This document shows positions 1-9,084 of a stretch of DNA of 64,000 bases, piece after piece. Under the pieces are notes generated by a model. The model ran no database searches. It was not told the origin of the DNA and was given only the letters and a program-made list of their open reading frames with translations. The stretch is from Larsenimonas rhizosphaerae. Its GTDB lineage: Bacteria; Pseudomonadota; Gammaproteobacteria; Pseudomonadales; Halomonadaceae. Position numbers and translations under genes: made by a program. Position 1 is the stretch's first letter. Every line of letters begins with the position of its first letter. The stretch lies in the NCBI RefSeq assembly GCF_023700005.1, contig NZ_JAMLJK010000002.1, forward strand, positions 310,001 through 374,000, in the 5' to 3' direction.

Positions 1-74
1 TTTTTATACAGTGGTTCTAGGCCGTATTCAATCCTCTACTTGAGGGAAAAGCGCGCATTCATTGCTCCTGGGCC

Positions 75-102
75 TTGAGATTATCACCGGGCTGCCCCAT
101 CT
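75..102 (+). promoter_or_regulatory. sigma-32 (heat-shock) promoter of grpE
   Basis: A -35 element TTGAGA (75-80) and a -10 element CCCCATCT (95-102) are separated by 14 bases. This matches the RpoH consensus (CTTGAAA, 13-15 bases, CCCCATnT) with one mismatch in the -35. It lies 57 bases upstream of the grpE start, so the grpE operon is very probably heat-inducible. Confidence 0.8.
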
Positions 103-158
103 ATGCACCAAGCCGTTATCAGCCCGTATTACGTATTGCCATGCACGAAGGAGGACGC

Positions 159-797
159 ATGACCGACAAGTCCAGAACATCCATTGATGAAGAGATGCAG
201 CGTGCCGAGCGTGATGCCGAGCCGCAGCGCATGGAGGATGAGCAGTCGCCGCTGACAGGTGAAACGATCGAGGAAGAGGCCCTTGAGCCGATCGATGGTG
301 AACTGGAGGGGCAGGATATAGACCCGGAAGCTGATGTTCTCGCCGCACGCGTTGCCGAGCTTGAGGACCAGTTGAAGGCGTCTGAAGAAAAATCCCTGCG
401 TGCCGCTGCCGAAGCGCAGAATGTTCGCCGCCGCTCCGACCAGGAAGTCGAGAAGGCTCGCAAGTTTGCACTCGAAAAGTTCGTGAAAGAGCTCCTGCCG
501 GTTGTCGACAGCCTTGAAAAGGCGCTTGAAAGCATGCAGGAAGATGCTTCCGAGACACATCGCGAAGGTGTCTCGATGACGTTGAAAATGCAGGTGGATG
601 CTCTGGCTCGGTTCGGTGTTGAACAGCTCGACCCCCACGGCGAACCGTTCGACCCGCAATACCATGAAGCCATGACCATGGTGCCGAACCCTGATGTAGA
701 GCCGAATACCGTGATTGATGTCATGCAGAAAGGGTATCTGCTCAACGGCCGCCTGGTCCGTCCGGCAATGGTTGTGGTCAGCAAGGCCGCTGAATAG
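159..797 (+). CDS. grpE: GrpE, nucleotide exchange factor of DnaK
   Basis: GrpE is the cytoplasmic nucleotide exchange factor that releases ADP from DnaK in the DnaK-DnaJ-GrpE chaperone cycle. The 212-residue product is close to the usual size (197 in E. coli). Residues 1-60 are very acidic and probably disordered. A long helical coiled-coil region follows (about 60-130, with the conserved [21 protein letters not shown] stretch from about 105), then the C-terminal beta domain ([25 protein letters not shown]). The ATG at 159 was chosen because a strong GAAGGAGGA ribosome site lies just before it; an upstream in-frame ATG at 75 falls on the promoter itself. It heads the grpE-dnaK-dnaJ heat-shock cluster. 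Confidence 0.97.
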   Translation: MTDKSRTSIDEEMQRAERDAEPQRMEDEQSPLTGETIEEEALEPIDGELEGQDIDPEADVLAARVAELEDQLKASEEKSLRAAAEAQNVRRRSDQEVEKARKFALEKFVKELLPVVDSLEKALESMQEDASETHREGVSMTLKMQVDALARFGVEQLDPHGEPFDPQYHEAMTMVPNPDVEPNTVIDVMQKGYLLNGRLVRPAMVVVSKAAE

Positions 798-807
798 GAA
801 AAAGGCC

Positions 808-835
808 CTTGAAAGGGCAAATCCTGGCCCCATAT
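808..835 (+). promoter_or_regulatory. sigma-32 promoter of dnaK
   Basis: CTTGAAA (808-814) and CCCCATAT (828-835) have 13 bases between TTGAAA and the -10. This is a nearly perfect RpoH promoter in the 101-base gap between grpE and dnaK. dnaK can therefore be transcribed independently of the grpE promoter. Confidence 0.85.
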
Positions 836-898
836 ACGCAAACAGACGCGCGGCAATGACCGCACATGATAGAAACGAATCAGCTTTGAGGTGGATAC

Positions 899-2830
899 AT
901 GGGACGCATAATTGGTATTGACCTTGGTACAACCAACTCCTGTGTTGCTGTACTCGACGGCGACAAGACCAAGGTTATCGAAAACGCGGAAGGTACTCGT
1001 ACCACGCCCTCCATCATCGCCTATGCCGATGATGGCGAAACACTGGTAGGTCAGGCGGCCAAGCGCCAGGCCGTGACCAACCCGAACAACACCCTGTACG
1101 CGGTCAAGCGTCTGATCGGCCGCAAGTTCAAGGATGATGTTGTTCAAAAGGACATCAAGATGGTGCCGTATTCCATCGTTGAAGCCGATAATGGCGATGC
1201 CTGGGTTCAGGTCAACGACAAGAAGATGGCCCCCCCGCAGATCAGTGCGGAAGTCCTGAAGAAAATGAAAAAGACCGCCGAGGATTACCTGGGCGAGGAA
1301 GTTACCGAAGCAGTCATTACCGTGCCGGCCTACTTCAACGATTCTCAGCGTCAGGCGACCAAGGATGCCGGCCGTATTGCCGGGCTTGAAGTCAAGCGCA
1401 TCATCAATGAGCCGACAGCGGCAGCGCTGGCCTACGGTATGGATAACGCCCGTGGCGACAAGACTATTGCGGTCTATGACCTGGGTGGCGGTACCTTCGA
1501 TATTTCCATTATCGAAGTCGCTGATGTTGACGGTGAAACGCAGTTTGAAGTTCTGGCTACCAACGGTGATACCTTCCTGGGTGGCGAAGACTTCGACATG
1601 AAGTTGATCGACTATCTTGTCGCTCAGTTCAAATCCGATTCCGGTATCGACCTGTCTGGCGACAGCCTGGCGATGCAGCGTCTGAAGGAAGCTGCTGAAA
1701 AGGCCAAGATCGAGCTGTCTTCCGCGCAGCAGACCGAAGTCAATCTGCCGTATATCACTGCTGACAATACAGGTCCGAAGCACCTGGCGGTCAAGGTGAC
1801 GCGTGCCAAGCTCGAATCCATTGTCGAAGATCTGGTTCAGCGCTCTCTCGCGCCGTGTAAAACAGCCATGCAGGATGCCGGTCTCTCCAACAGCGAGATC
1901 GATGATGTCATTCTGGTCGGTGGCCAGACGCGCATGCCGATGGTTCAGAGCAAGGTCGCCGAGTTCTTTGGCAAGGAAGCGCGCAAGGACGTCAACCCGG
2001 ACGAAGCTGTCGCCATGGGCGCGGCCATTCAGGGCGGTGTTCTGGGCGGTGACGTCAAGGACGTGCTGCTGCTGGACGTGACGCCGCTGACGCTGGGTAT
2101 CGAAACGATGGGTGGTGTCATGACACCGCTGATCGAGAAGAACACCACGATTCCGACGAAGAAGACTCAGACCTTCTCTACGGCTGAAGACAATCAGACC
2201 GCGGTCACGATTCATGCGCTGCAGGGTGAGCGCAAACAGGCTGCCCAGAACAAGTCACTGGGTCGGTTCGATCTGTCCGATATCCCGCCGGCACAGCGTG
2301 GCGTTCCGCAGATCGAAGTAGCCTTTGATCTTGATGCCAACGGCATCCTGAACATCACGGCGAAGGACAAGGCAACCGGCAAGGAACAGTCGATCGTCAT
2401 CAAGTCTTCCGGTGGTCTGTCTGACGAGGAAATCGATCAGATGGTCCGGGATGCAGAGCAGCACGAAGCAGAAGACAAGAAGTTCGAAGAGCTTGTCCAG
2501 CTTCGTAACCAGGCGGACGGTATGATCCACGCGTCTCGCAAGACGCTGGAAGAGTCCGGTGACAAGGCAACTGACGAAGAGCGTCAGGCGATTGAAACCG
2601 CGATTACCGAGCTTGAAGAAGCCCTGAAGGGTGACGATGCCGAAGCAATTCAGGCCAAGCTTGATGCGTTGACTGAAGCGTCCGGTACCCTGGCACAGAA
2701 AATGTATGCCGAGCAGGAAGGTGCTGAAGGTAATGCCGAGGCGGGCACTTCCGGTAAAAGCCAGAAAGCGGACGATGACGTAGTTGACGCCGAGTATGAA
2801 GAAGTCAACGACGATCAGAAAAAACAGTAA
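899..2830 (+). CDS. dnaK: DnaK (Hsp70) molecular chaperone
   Basis: DnaK is the cytoplasmic Hsp70 chaperone; ATP binding and hydrolysis drive cycles of binding to unfolded peptides. All signatures are present: N-terminal [14 protein letters not shown] (phosphate 1), [20 protein letters not shown] near 140, [13 protein letters not shown] near 195 (phosphate 2), [10 protein letters not shown] near 340, the interdomain linker [10 protein letters not shown] near 390, and the acidic tail [12 protein letters not shown]. The 643 residues compare with 638 in E. coli. The start is supported by GAGGTGG just upstream. It is 66 bases downstream of its own sigma-32 promoter and 90 bases before dnaJ. Confidence 0.99.
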   Translation: MGRIIGIDLGTTNSCVAVLDGDKTKVIENAEGTRTTPSIIAYADDGETLVGQAAKRQAVTNPNNTLYAVKRLIGRKFKDDVVQKDIKMVPYSIVEADNGDAWVQVNDKKMAPPQISAEVLKKMKKTAEDYLGEEVTEAVITVPAYFNDSQRQATKDAGRIAGLEVKRIINEPTAAALAYGMDNARGDKTIAVYDLGGGTFDISIIEVADVDGETQFEVLATNGDTFLGGEDFDMKLIDYLVAQFKSDSGIDLSGDSLAMQRLKEAAEKAKIELSSAQQTEVNLPYITADNTGPKHLAVKVTRAKLESIVEDLVQRSLAPCKTAMQDAGLSNSEIDDVILVGGQTRMPMVQSKVAEFFGKEARKDVNPDEAVAMGAAIQGGVLGGDVKDVLLLDVTPLTLGIETMGGVMTPLIEKNTTIPTKKTQTFSTAEDNQTAVTIHALQGERKQAAQNKSLGRFDLSDIPPAQRGVPQIEVAFDLDANGILNITAKDKATGKEQSIVIKSSGGLSDEEIDQMVRDAEQHEAEDKKFEELVQLRNQADGMIHASRKTLEESGDKATDEERQAIETAITELEEALKGDDAEAIQAKLDALTEASGTLAQKMYAEQEGAEGNAEAGTSGKSQKADDDVVDAEYEEVNDDQKKQ

Positions 2831-2855
2831 GGCGAGTCCGTTCTCGTAACACCGG

Positions 2856-2880
2856 CGCGGGAGCCATCACGACTCCCGCG
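2856..2880 (+). other. Hairpin in the dnaK-dnaJ spacer
   Basis: CGCGGGAG (2856-2863) pairs perfectly with CTCCCGCG (2873-2880) around a 9-base loop. No T-tract follows, so it is not an intrinsic terminator. It could stabilise the dnaK 3' end or modulate the dnaK/dnaJ ratio; this role is inferred. Confidence 0.5.
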
Positions 2881-2920
2881 TCGTTGTGTTTGAACCATGG
2901 TTCCGGAGGGCCGATGCTTC

Positions 2921-4063
2921 ATGTCCAAACGTGATTATTACGAGGTGCTGGGCGTCGACCGCAGCGCCGACCAGAAGGAAATCAAGAAGGCTTATCGCCG
3001 ACTTGCCCAGAAATACCATCCAGACCGAAATCCGGACGACAATACCGCGGCCGAGAAATTTCGCGAAGTTTCCGACGCCTATGAAGTACTGACTGACAGT
3101 GAAAAGCGTGCGGCCTATGACCAGTTCGGGCATGCCGGTGTGGATGGTCAGGCCGGTGGTGGCGGCTTCGGGGGTGGTGGCGCCGGAGGTTTTGGCGACA
3201 TCTTTGGTGATGTCTTCGGCGATATCTTCGGAGGAGCCGGCGGTGGCCGCCGTAATCCGAACGCTCCGCAGCGTGGCAGTGACCTGCGTTACAACCTCGA
3301 GATCGAACTCGAGGAAGCGGTAGCCGGTACCAATGTGGATATTCGCGTTCCACGCCTGTCCGAGTGTGGCCATTGCCACGGCGATGGCGCCGAGCCGGGG
3401 ACCAGCAAGAAATCCTGCTCCACCTGTAATGGCATCGGTCAGGTACGAATGCAGCAGGGCTTCTTTGCCGTTCAGCAGGCGTGTCCGACATGTCACGGTC
3501 GAGGTGAGATCGTCGAGACTCCCTGCCGCAAGTGTCATGGAGAAGGGCGCGTCAAGGAAACACGCACCCTGTCTGTCCGGATTCCGCCAGGTGTTGATAC
3601 CGGCGATCGCATTCGCCTGAATGGCGAAGGGGAAGGGGGCGTCAATGGCGGCCCGGCAGGTGATCTGTATGTTCAGGTGTCGATCAAGGCGCACGATATC
3701 TTCGAACGTGATGGTCGTGACCTGTTCTGCGACGTGCCGATCAGCTTCGTGGATGCAACGCTTGGCGGTGAGCTTGAAGTGCCCACGCTTGAAGGGCGTG
3801 TGAAACTCAAGATTCCGGCTGAAACCCAGACCGGCAAGCTGTTCCGGCTGCGCGGCAAGGGAGTCAAGCCGGTACGCGGTGGCTCTCCGGGTGACCTGAT
3901 CTGCAAGGTAGTGCTTGAAACCCCTGTCAATCTGAATGAAGACCAGAAGGAGCTGCTGCGCGGGTTCCAGGCCAGCCTGGAGGATACCGGTAGCCGTCAT
4001 TCTCCACGCAAGAGTGGCTTCTTTGATGGTGTGAAGAAATTCTTTGATGACATGCGTTCATGA
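2921..4063 (+). CDS. dnaJ: DnaJ (Hsp40) co-chaperone
   Basis: DnaJ delivers substrates to DnaK and stimulates its ATPase. The 380-residue protein has a J domain with the HPD motif at residues 33-35, a Gly/Phe-rich stretch (about 72-115), four CxxCxGxG zinc modules ([32 protein letters not shown]) and the C-terminal substrate-binding domains. This is the canonical type I layout (E. coli 376 residues). The ATG at 2921 is preferred over an in-frame ATG at 2897 because GGAGGG sits at 2905-2910 and the protein then begins with the usual [12 protein letters not shown] terminator follows. Confidence 0.98.
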   Translation: MSKRDYYEVLGVDRSADQKEIKKAYRRLAQKYHPDRNPDDNTAAEKFREVSDAYEVLTDSEKRAAYDQFGHAGVDGQAGGGGFGGGGAGGFGDIFGDVFGDIFGGAGGGRRNPNAPQRGSDLRYNLEIELEEAVAGTNVDIRVPRLSECGHCHGDGAEPGTSKKSCSTCNGIGQVRMQQGFFAVQQACPTCHGRGEIVETPCRKCHGEGRVKETRTLSVRIPPGVDTGDRIRLNGEGEGGVNGGPAGDLYVQVSIKAHDIFERDGRDLFCDVPISFVDATLGGELEVPTLEGRVKLKIPAETQTGKLFRLRGKGVKPVRGGSPGDLICKVVLETPVNLNEDQKELLRGFQASLEDTGSRHSPRKSGFFDGVKKFFDDMRS

Positions 4064-4082
4064 GCCCTGTCTTGAAGCCCAT

Positions 4083-4110
4083 AAAAAACCCCGCGCAAGC
4101 GGGGTTTTTT
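4083..4110 (+). terminator. Intrinsic terminator after dnaJ
   Basis: CCCCGC (4089-4094), a GCAA tetraloop, and GCGGGG (4099-4104) are followed by six T and preceded by six A. The A-run lets the hairpin also terminate minus-strand transcription, from the gene that ends at 4141. Confidence 0.93.
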
Positions 4111-4140
4111 ATGAGTCAGTGAATCAGAATCAAGGCAGTG

Positions 4141-4968
4141 TCAGGTAGGAAGCACGATGCTGGGGTCTTCCTGTTCCGGCATGTGGGCCAATGCTCGAGA
4201 GCAGGCATCCGGTAGGATGATGTCGATAGCCAGCGGCAGGTGGTCCGAAAACAGCTGATCCAGAACCTGCACATTGGCAGTTTCCAGGCTTTTCGAAACA
4301 AGAATGTGATCCAGTGCCCGTTTGGGTTGCCAGGCTGGATAACTCAACAGTGCCTTGCCCGGTGACAGATCCATGGCGCTACAGAATCGCGTATGGGGCT
4401 TGAGCTGCTCAAGCGTGCAGTTCAGGTCCCCCAGCAGCACGACATGCCTTACCGGCTCGATCAAGGTGCTCAGGTAATCCAGCTGACGGTCGCGGGTGCG
4501 CTGTCCCAGTGCAAGGTGCACGGCGAAGACATGCAGTGCGTGTTCGCCATGACCGAAGGTCACATGGATGGCACCGCGACCCGGGGGGCCGGGTAGCCGG
4601 TGGTTTTCCACCCGTGTCATGGGGCGCTGGCTCAACACACCGTTGCTGTGCTTTGCCATATGACCGAAATTGCGATTCAACTGATGGCAGCAGTAATCAA
4701 AGCCGGCCTTTTTGGCCAGATACTCGGTCTGGTTGATATGGCCGGAGCGAAAGCTGCCGCCGTCCACTTCCTGCAGTGCCACCACGTCATAATCCTTCAG
4801 CACGTCGCTGATGAAATCGAGCCGCTTCTGACGCGTCGGATGTGGCAGGAGGTGCTGCCAGCTGCGCGTCAGGTAATGGCGGTAGGCATGCGTATGGATG
4901 CCTACCTGCAGGTTGAACGTCAACAGACGCAGACGCTGTCTGTCGTCTGAAGCACTGCCTTCCATCAT
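4141..4968 (-). CDS. Endonuclease/exonuclease/phosphatase family protein
   Basis: This 275-residue protein has the DNase I-like metal-dependent hydrolase fold. Motifs seen in order are LTFNLQVG, ALQEVDGG (metal-binding Glu), the GDLNC block (equivalent to GDFN), LDHILVS and SDHLPLAIDI (catalytic Asp-His). No signal peptide is evident, so it is probably cytoplasmic. The substrate (nucleic acid, phospholipid or inositol phosphate) cannot be told from sequence. Its start codon overlaps the dsbA stop (ATGA), so it is translationally coupled to dsbA and co-transcribed with it. Confidence 0.85.
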   Translation of the reverse strand: MMEGSASDDRQRLRLLTFNLQVGIHTHAYRHYLTRSWQHLLPHPTRQKRLDFISDVLKDYDVVALQEVDGGSFRSGHINQTEYLAKKAGFDYCCHQLNRNFGHMAKHSNGVLSQRPMTRVENHRLPGPPGRGAIHVTFGHGEHALHVFAVHLALGQRTRDRQLDYLSTLIEPVRHVVLLGDLNCTLEQLKPHTRFCSAMDLSPGKALLSYPAWQPKRALDHILVSKSLETANVQVLDQLFSDHLPLAIDIILPDACSRALAHMPEQEDPSIVLPT

Positions 4969-5597
4969 GGAGTCTCGCCGTTTCGGATGTCGTCGATCAG
5001 TGATGAGGCGACAACCATCATGTTGTCCAGGCCGCCCGCACTGTTGGGAGTGATGACGTATTTACCGTTAATGACCAGTGCCGGAACGCCCATCAGCTTG
5101 TATGCGCGCATTTTGGCGTGCGCTTCGTTAATCTCGCTTTTAACGCCAAAGGAATTCAGCGCTTTCAGCGCGGCTTCCCTGCTGACCCCGTAATGGGTAA
5201 AGAAGTCGGCAATTTCACCGTCATCCGTCAGCTGCCTGCCGTCCTTATGGATAGCATCAAAGAAGTCATCGTGCATTTTTTTCTCGATGCCAAGCTCTTC
5301 GGCCGCATAATAGGCTGTGGCATGACGAACCCATGTACGGCCCATGGTGGCGGGAAGCAGCTCGAAGTTGACGTCATCCTTTTGATGGGCAACCCATTTT
5401 TCAAGCGCGGGGTTCAGGGCATAACAGTGCGGGCATCCGAACCAGAATACTTCCGTGACGTCGATCTTGCCGGCCGGGAGATCGGTTGGAACCGGTTCGT
5501 CGAGCACCTTGTAATCCTTTCCGGCGACAGGCTGAGCGGCGAAGGCCATCGAGGCCAGCGTCAGGCCGAACACCAGGGTCAGCAGCTTTTTGATCAT
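4965..5597 (-). CDS. dsbA: DsbA, periplasmic thiol:disulfide interchange protein
   Basis: DsbA introduces disulfide bonds into exported proteins and is re-oxidised by DsbB. Residues 1-20 form a typical signal peptide (MIKKLL..., cleavage after AFA). The thioredoxin-fold active site is FGCPHC with cysteines 55 and 58, and CPHC is the DsbA-type dipeptide. A cis-proline loop is visible at GVPALVINGKY. The length of 210 residues fits (E. coli 208). GGAG lies before the start. The gene is first in a two-gene unit with the nuclease-fold protein and is divergent from engB. Confidence 0.95.
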   Translation of the reverse strand: MIKKLLTLVFGLTLASMAFAAQPVAGKDYKVLDEPVPTDLPAGKIDVTEVFWFGCPHCYALNPALEKWVAHQKDDVNFELLPATMGRTWVRHATAYYAAEELGIEKKMHDDFFDAIHKDGRQLTDDGEIADFFTHYGVSREAALKALNSFGVKSEINEAHAKMRAYKLMGVPALVINGKYVITPNSAGGLDNMMVVASSLIDDIRNGETP

Positions 5598-5736
5598 CCG
5601 TGGAGCTCCGTTAGTAGGGACAATAAACCTTGTTTAGAGCGGGAAGAGATATGACAAGTTCCTCCCGACCCGAATTATCCTACCCGGGAAGTCTCTTCGG
5701 TGCGAGATGGATCCTGCCCCGTTATCCGGTCCTTGC

Positions 5737-5745
5737 TGGTATACT
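5737..5745 (+). promoter_or_regulatory. Extended -10 element, putative engB promoter
   Basis: TGG (5737-5739) immediately precedes TATACT (5740-5745), giving an extended -10 about 55 bases before the engB start. No convincing -35 is seen. Confidence 0.4.
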
Positions 5746-5799
5746 GGCCGGCATACGTCTGGCTTAGCCTTGTTGACCATCTTCTGCAGGATCCTGTTC

Positions 5800-6417
5800 A
5801 TGCCCTCCACGTCCATCAATTATCGTCAGGCCCGCTTTGTGCACAGTGCCCCGACCCTGGCCCTGTGCCTGGAGGATACTGGCGCGGAGGTCGCGTTTGC
5901 CGGGCGATCAAATGCCGGTAAATCCAGTGCCATCAATACCTTGACGCAGCAGCGTGCACTGGCGAGAACGTCCAGGACACCAGGGCGTACCCAGCTGATC
6001 AACTTCTTTGCGCTGAATGAGGATGTCACGCTTCGGCTGGTCGACCTGCCTGGCTATGGATACGCCAAGGTGCCGGAGAAGGTAAAGCTGGAGTGGCAGC
6101 GCCATCTGTCGGATTATCTTCAGCGTCGCAGTTCCCTCAAGGGGCTGGTGCTGCTGATGGACGTACGCCATCCGCTCACCGAATTTGATCAGATGATGCT
6201 GTCCTGGGCAGACAAGGCAGACATGCCCGTTCACATCCTGTTGACCAAGGCAGACAAGTTGAAGCGCGGCCCCGCGGCGGCCAGCCTGCAGAAGGTGCGG
6301 CATGCCCTCAGGGAATGGGAGGATCTGGTGAGCGTACAGCTGTTTTCCGCCCTTAAGAAGGACGGTGTTGAAACGCTTTCCGCTACGCTGGATCGCTGGC
6401 TGGCCAGCGAAGACTGA
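5800..6417 (+). CDS. engB: EngB/YihA ribosome-biogenesis GTP-binding protein
   Basis: EngB (YihA/YsxC) is a TRAFAC-class GTPase needed for assembly of the large ribosomal subunit. In this 205-residue protein the G1 loop GRSNAGKS is at 35-42, G3 DLPG at 82-85 (within the EngB-typical [10 protein letters not shown]) and G4 TKAD at 149-152. The ATG at 5800 has GCAGGA upstream and gives the normal N terminus; reading further upstream adds unrelated residues. It is divergent from dsbA and ends 6 bases from the convergent small membrane-protein gene. Confidence 0.94.
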   Translation: MPSTSINYRQARFVHSAPTLALCLEDTGAEVAFAGRSNAGKSSAINTLTQQRALARTSRTPGRTQLINFFALNEDVTLRLVDLPGYGYAKVPEKVKLEWQRHLSDYLQRRSSLKGLVLLMDVRHPLTEFDQMMLSWADKADMPVHILLTKADKLKRGPAAASLQKVRHALREWEDLVSVQLFSALKKDGVETLSATLDRWLASED

Positions 6418-6423
6418 GCTGAC

Positions 6424-6723
6424 CTAGAACACGTAGGTACGACCCGTGGCAGGGTAGCGATACGTCGCTGCGTTGCCTTCCTGGTTGAACAGGGCGGCAG
6501 GCTCATCCTGGCCATGTCGAGCCGTCAGTGGTGCAGGAGTCGACGGTGTCTCGGCTTGCCTGTAAGAAGGGTGCAGGGTCAGGTGAGGAGCCGGCTGGCG
6601 CGGATAGTTGACATGCAGCGCGTCCGGCTGCGACGCGCGATCGGCACGCACCAGCACTAGTGCCAGAGCAATGCCAAGCGCGCTGACGATCAACAGTAAA
6701 CCGGTCAACGGAAGCAGGCGCAT
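6424..6723 (-). CDS. Small single-pass membrane protein, unknown function
   Basis: I do not recognise this 99-residue protein. It has one N-terminal hydrophobic segment (MRLLPLTGLLLIVSALGIAL, about 1-22), then a Pro/Ala/Gln-rich, probably extracytoplasmic tail ending in YPATGRTYVF. The ATG at 6723 was chosen so the hydrophobic segment begins the protein; an in-frame ATG lies 42 bases upstream. It may be the last gene of the lysA-dapF-xerC transcript, but a gap of about 95 bases makes that uncertain. Confidence 0.55.
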   Translation of the reverse strand: MRLLPLTGLLLIVSALGIALALVLVRADRASQPDALHVNYPRQPAPHLTLHPSYRQAETPSTPAPLTARHGQDEPAALFNQEGNAATYRYPATGRTYVF

Positions 6724-6819
6724 CAGTACCTCGAACCAGCAGGAAAGTAGATATGTAGTGTACAAGTGTCAGCCAGGTTCCTGCTGATAACAAGTCATCG
6801 ATAACCACGATCCGGTGAA

Positions 6820-7515
6820 TTACTGCGTCAGAGCCTCGATCACATACGGCAGTTCCCGTACATGCGCCAACCGGTGCAGCCGAGGATGCTCGATCGGTGA
6901 CCCACTGCCGCGTCGGTCGATCCAGGCCACGTTCATGCCAAGCCTCAACGCCGGCAGTGCATCTTCCTTCCATGAATCACCGACATGAAGTGACTCGCCT
7001 GCTGTTGCCCTCATGCGGGCCAGCGCGGCAAGAAAGGCGCGTGCATCCGGCTTGGGGGCGTGTATTTCTCCGGCATTGATCACAACGTCAAACAGCGTGG
7101 CATCCACGACTCGGCGCACATCTACATTGCCATTGGTTATGGCGCCAAGTCGGTAGTTTTCTGCCAGTGTTTCGAGCAGGGGCAGCGACTCATCATACAG
7201 TGTCACCTCATGGCGTAATGTCAGCATGTAGTCGATCGTCTCCGCGACCAGCCTGCGGGCGTCATGATCGGGCAGCCCGTGATCCTGAAGTATCGACAAC
7301 AGCGCCTCATGGCGCAGAAAGGTGAAATCGCCCCGGCGCAGGGGATAGCGCTGTGCCATGGCTTCGCGGCGAGCGACATACTCGGAGAGCGGAAAGCGCT
7401 CGGCATGATGTGCCTGCTGATCGAGCCAGTCGTAGTGAACCTGTTCGGTGCGGGCCATGACCGGGCCGTTGTCCCACAGCGTGTCATCAAGATCGAAGGT
7501 AATGGCTTTCAGCAT
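6820..7515 (-). CDS. HAD-family phosphatase, YigB-like
   Basis: A 231-residue haloacid dehalogenase-superfamily hydrolase. The nucleophile motif FDLDDTLWDN is at the N terminus. Motif II is in AITNGNVD, the motif III Lys in HAPKPDARAF, and motif IV in HVGDSWKEDALPA. The family and the position directly after xerC match E. coli yigB, whose product dephosphorylates an intermediate of riboflavin synthesis and FMN. That substrate is a family inference. The ATG at 7515 has AAGGA nine bases upstream; a GTG at 7521 overlapping the xerC stop is an alternative. Confidence 0.85.
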   Translation of the reverse strand: MLKAITFDLDDTLWDNGPVMARTEQVHYDWLDQQAHHAERFPLSEYVARREAMAQRYPLRRGDFTFLRHEALLSILQDHGLPDHDARRLVAETIDYMLTLRHEVTLYDESLPLLETLAENYRLGAITNGNVDVRRVVDATLFDVVINAGEIHAPKPDARAFLAALARMRATAGESLHVGDSWKEDALPALRLGMNVAWIDRRGSGSPIEHPRLHRLAHVRELPYVIEALTQ

Positions 7516-7517
7516 GG

Positions 7518-8429
7518 TCACGTTTCCTTTTTGGTCGGGCGTTTGCGTGCCCGCGGGTGCGTCTTGTCATAAACGTCAGTCAGGTGCTGCCAGTCAAGCC
7601 GCGTATAAATCTGGGTCGTCGACAAATGGGCATGCCCCAGCAGTTCCTGCACACCGCGCAGGTCCTGGCTGGATTCCAGCAGATGGCTGGCGAAGCTGTG
7701 GCGAAGCCGGTGCGGGTGCAGGTGTTCCGGCAGGCCCCGCTCGACGGCCAGTCGGGCCAGGCGCAGCTGCACGCTGCGAGGGCTCAGTCGGGTGCCATGG
7801 CGGCCGACAAACAGCGCAGTCTGTTTATCCTCGGCCAGCAGGGCACGATGAACCAGCCAGCAGTCCAGTGCCTGGCGGGCTCGCTGCCCCAGTGGCAGTT
7901 GGCGCGGCTTGTTGCCCTTGCCACGAACGCGCAATCGAGTGGCTTCCAGATGATTCACATCCAGCCCGGTGAGTTCTGCCAGACGAAGGCCGGATGAATA
8001 GAAAAGCTCGACCATGGCCTGGTCGCGGCAGGCCAGAGGATCATTCTCATCCACCGGTGTGTCCAGAAAATGGCTCAGAAGATCGATATCCACCGGTCTT
8101 GGCAGCGGGCGTTTTGCGCGCGGAGCATCCAGCAGGCGGGCAGGGTTGCTGGCCAGTAACTGCTGATCAACCAGACTGTCACAAAAGCCGCGCAGGGTTG
8201 CCAGACGCCGCGCCAGGCTTCGAGGCGACAGGCCACGTGTACGCTCACGCCCAAGGAAACGACGCAGGTGAGTGGTGGTCAGTGCGGACCACTGTTCAAG
8301 GCCTTCCTCTTCAAGCCCCTTGACGAGGGCCTGCAGGTCCTGCCTGTAGGCCGCCACGGTCGCCGGGCTATGCCGATGAGCCAGCTGTTCAAGCCAGTCA
8401 GTACACAGGGAATGAAGGTCTGCGGTCAT
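7518..8429 (-). CDS. xerC: XerC tyrosine recombinase
   Basis: XerC acts with XerD at the dif site to resolve chromosome dimers at division. The 303-residue protein has the N-terminal SAM-like core-binding domain (about 1-95) and the catalytic domain. The full tyrosine-recombinase set can be placed: R149, K172, H240, R243, H266 and nucleophile Y275. Its start overlaps the DUF484 gene by 4 bases (ATGA), and the conserved order dapF-DUF484-xerC-yigB separates it from xerD and from phage integrases. Confidence 0.96.
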   Translation of the reverse strand: MTADLHSLCTDWLEQLAHRHSPATVAAYRQDLQALVKGLEEEGLEQWSALTTTHLRRFLGRERTRGLSPRSLARRLATLRGFCDSLVDQQLLASNPARLLDAPRAKRPLPRPVDIDLLSHFLDTPVDENDPLACRDQAMVELFYSSGLRLAELTGLDVNHLEATRLRVRGKGNKPRQLPLGQRARQALDCWLVHRALLAEDKQTALFVGRHGTRLSPRSVQLRLARLAVERGLPEHLHPHRLRHSFASHLLESSQDLRGVQELLGHAHLSTTQIYTRLDWQHLTDVYDKTHPRARKRPTKKET

Positions 8430-9076
8430 GAAAGCATCCGGGTCAGCAGTCGTGCGGTAATGTCGCCAATAAACCCGAAGCCTGAACGGTCAAGCCGGTC
8501 GGTATCAAGGCATAGCAGCCAGCCATCTTCTGCGCCCAGTGGCAGTGACATCAACAGCACCCTGGCCGGCCCTTCGGGTGCGCCAGGCAGTAGTAGACGA
8601 GCCTGCTGAGTCGTGAGGGTGAGTCGCTGGACCGGGCCATCTGTCAGAAGGCTTCTGAACCGCTGAGAGATCACCAGGTTAGCCGCGTGGCTGGGAGGGT
8701 AGCAGGGGGCGCTGGAGCAGTGTGGCCGCCACAGGGCGGTGGCTTCGCTATTGAACAGCTCCGCCAGGTGCATTGCCAGTTGCTGACCAAGCGCGTCGGG
8801 TGATTCAGCTTCCAGCAGGGTCAGCACCAGCATCCTGAGCCGTTGCTGGCGGCCCTGATCCTGGCGTGTTCCGACGCAAAAGCTTGAAAGGCCGGCACTG
8901 CTTTGTTGCTCGCGCTGCTGTAGTCTGGCCAGTTGATATTCCCGTATCGGTACGGCGTGGCCGTGGACCGGATGTGGAAGATCAAGCTGATCAAGCAGCG
9001 CTTCCCGTGTCTCGAAAAAATCAGGATGCGTTTCCAGCCAGGCGGCTACCTGCGCTGCCGTGAGCATGTCCGGCAT
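8426..9076 (-). CDS. DUF484 family protein
   Basis: A 216-residue DUF484 protein (YigA neighbourhood family), found between dapF and xerC in many gammaproteobacteria. The N-terminal block AAWLETHPDFFETREALLDQ followed by LPHPVHGHAVPIREYQLARL is characteristic. The C-terminal part is predicted to have a GAF-like fold. Its function is unknown. It overlaps xerC by 4 bases and is 8 bases downstream of dapF, so it is co-transcribed. Confidence 0.88.
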   Translation of the reverse strand: MPDMLTAAQVAAWLETHPDFFETREALLDQLDLPHPVHGHAVPIREYQLARLQQREQQSSAGLSSFCVGTRQDQGRQQRLRMLVLTLLEAESPDALGQQLAMHLAELFNSEATALWRPHCSSAPCYPPSHAANLVISQRFRSLLTDGPVQRLTLTTQQARLLLPGAPEGPARVLLMSLPLGAEDGWLLCLDTDRLDRSGFGFIGDITARLLTRMLS

Positions 9077-9084
9077 GGGGTCTC

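Noticed and set aside
119-2215. A 698-codon open frame on the minus strand across grpE and dnaK
   Set aside because: Long antisense frames opposite dnaK are a known effect of codon bias. This one crosses two solid genes and their promoter and has no ribosome site or family motif.
7518-8429. Phage integrase for the tyrosine recombinase gene
   Set aside because: The conserved dapF-DUF484-xerC-yigB order and absence of att-like repeats or phage genes identify housekeeping XerC.
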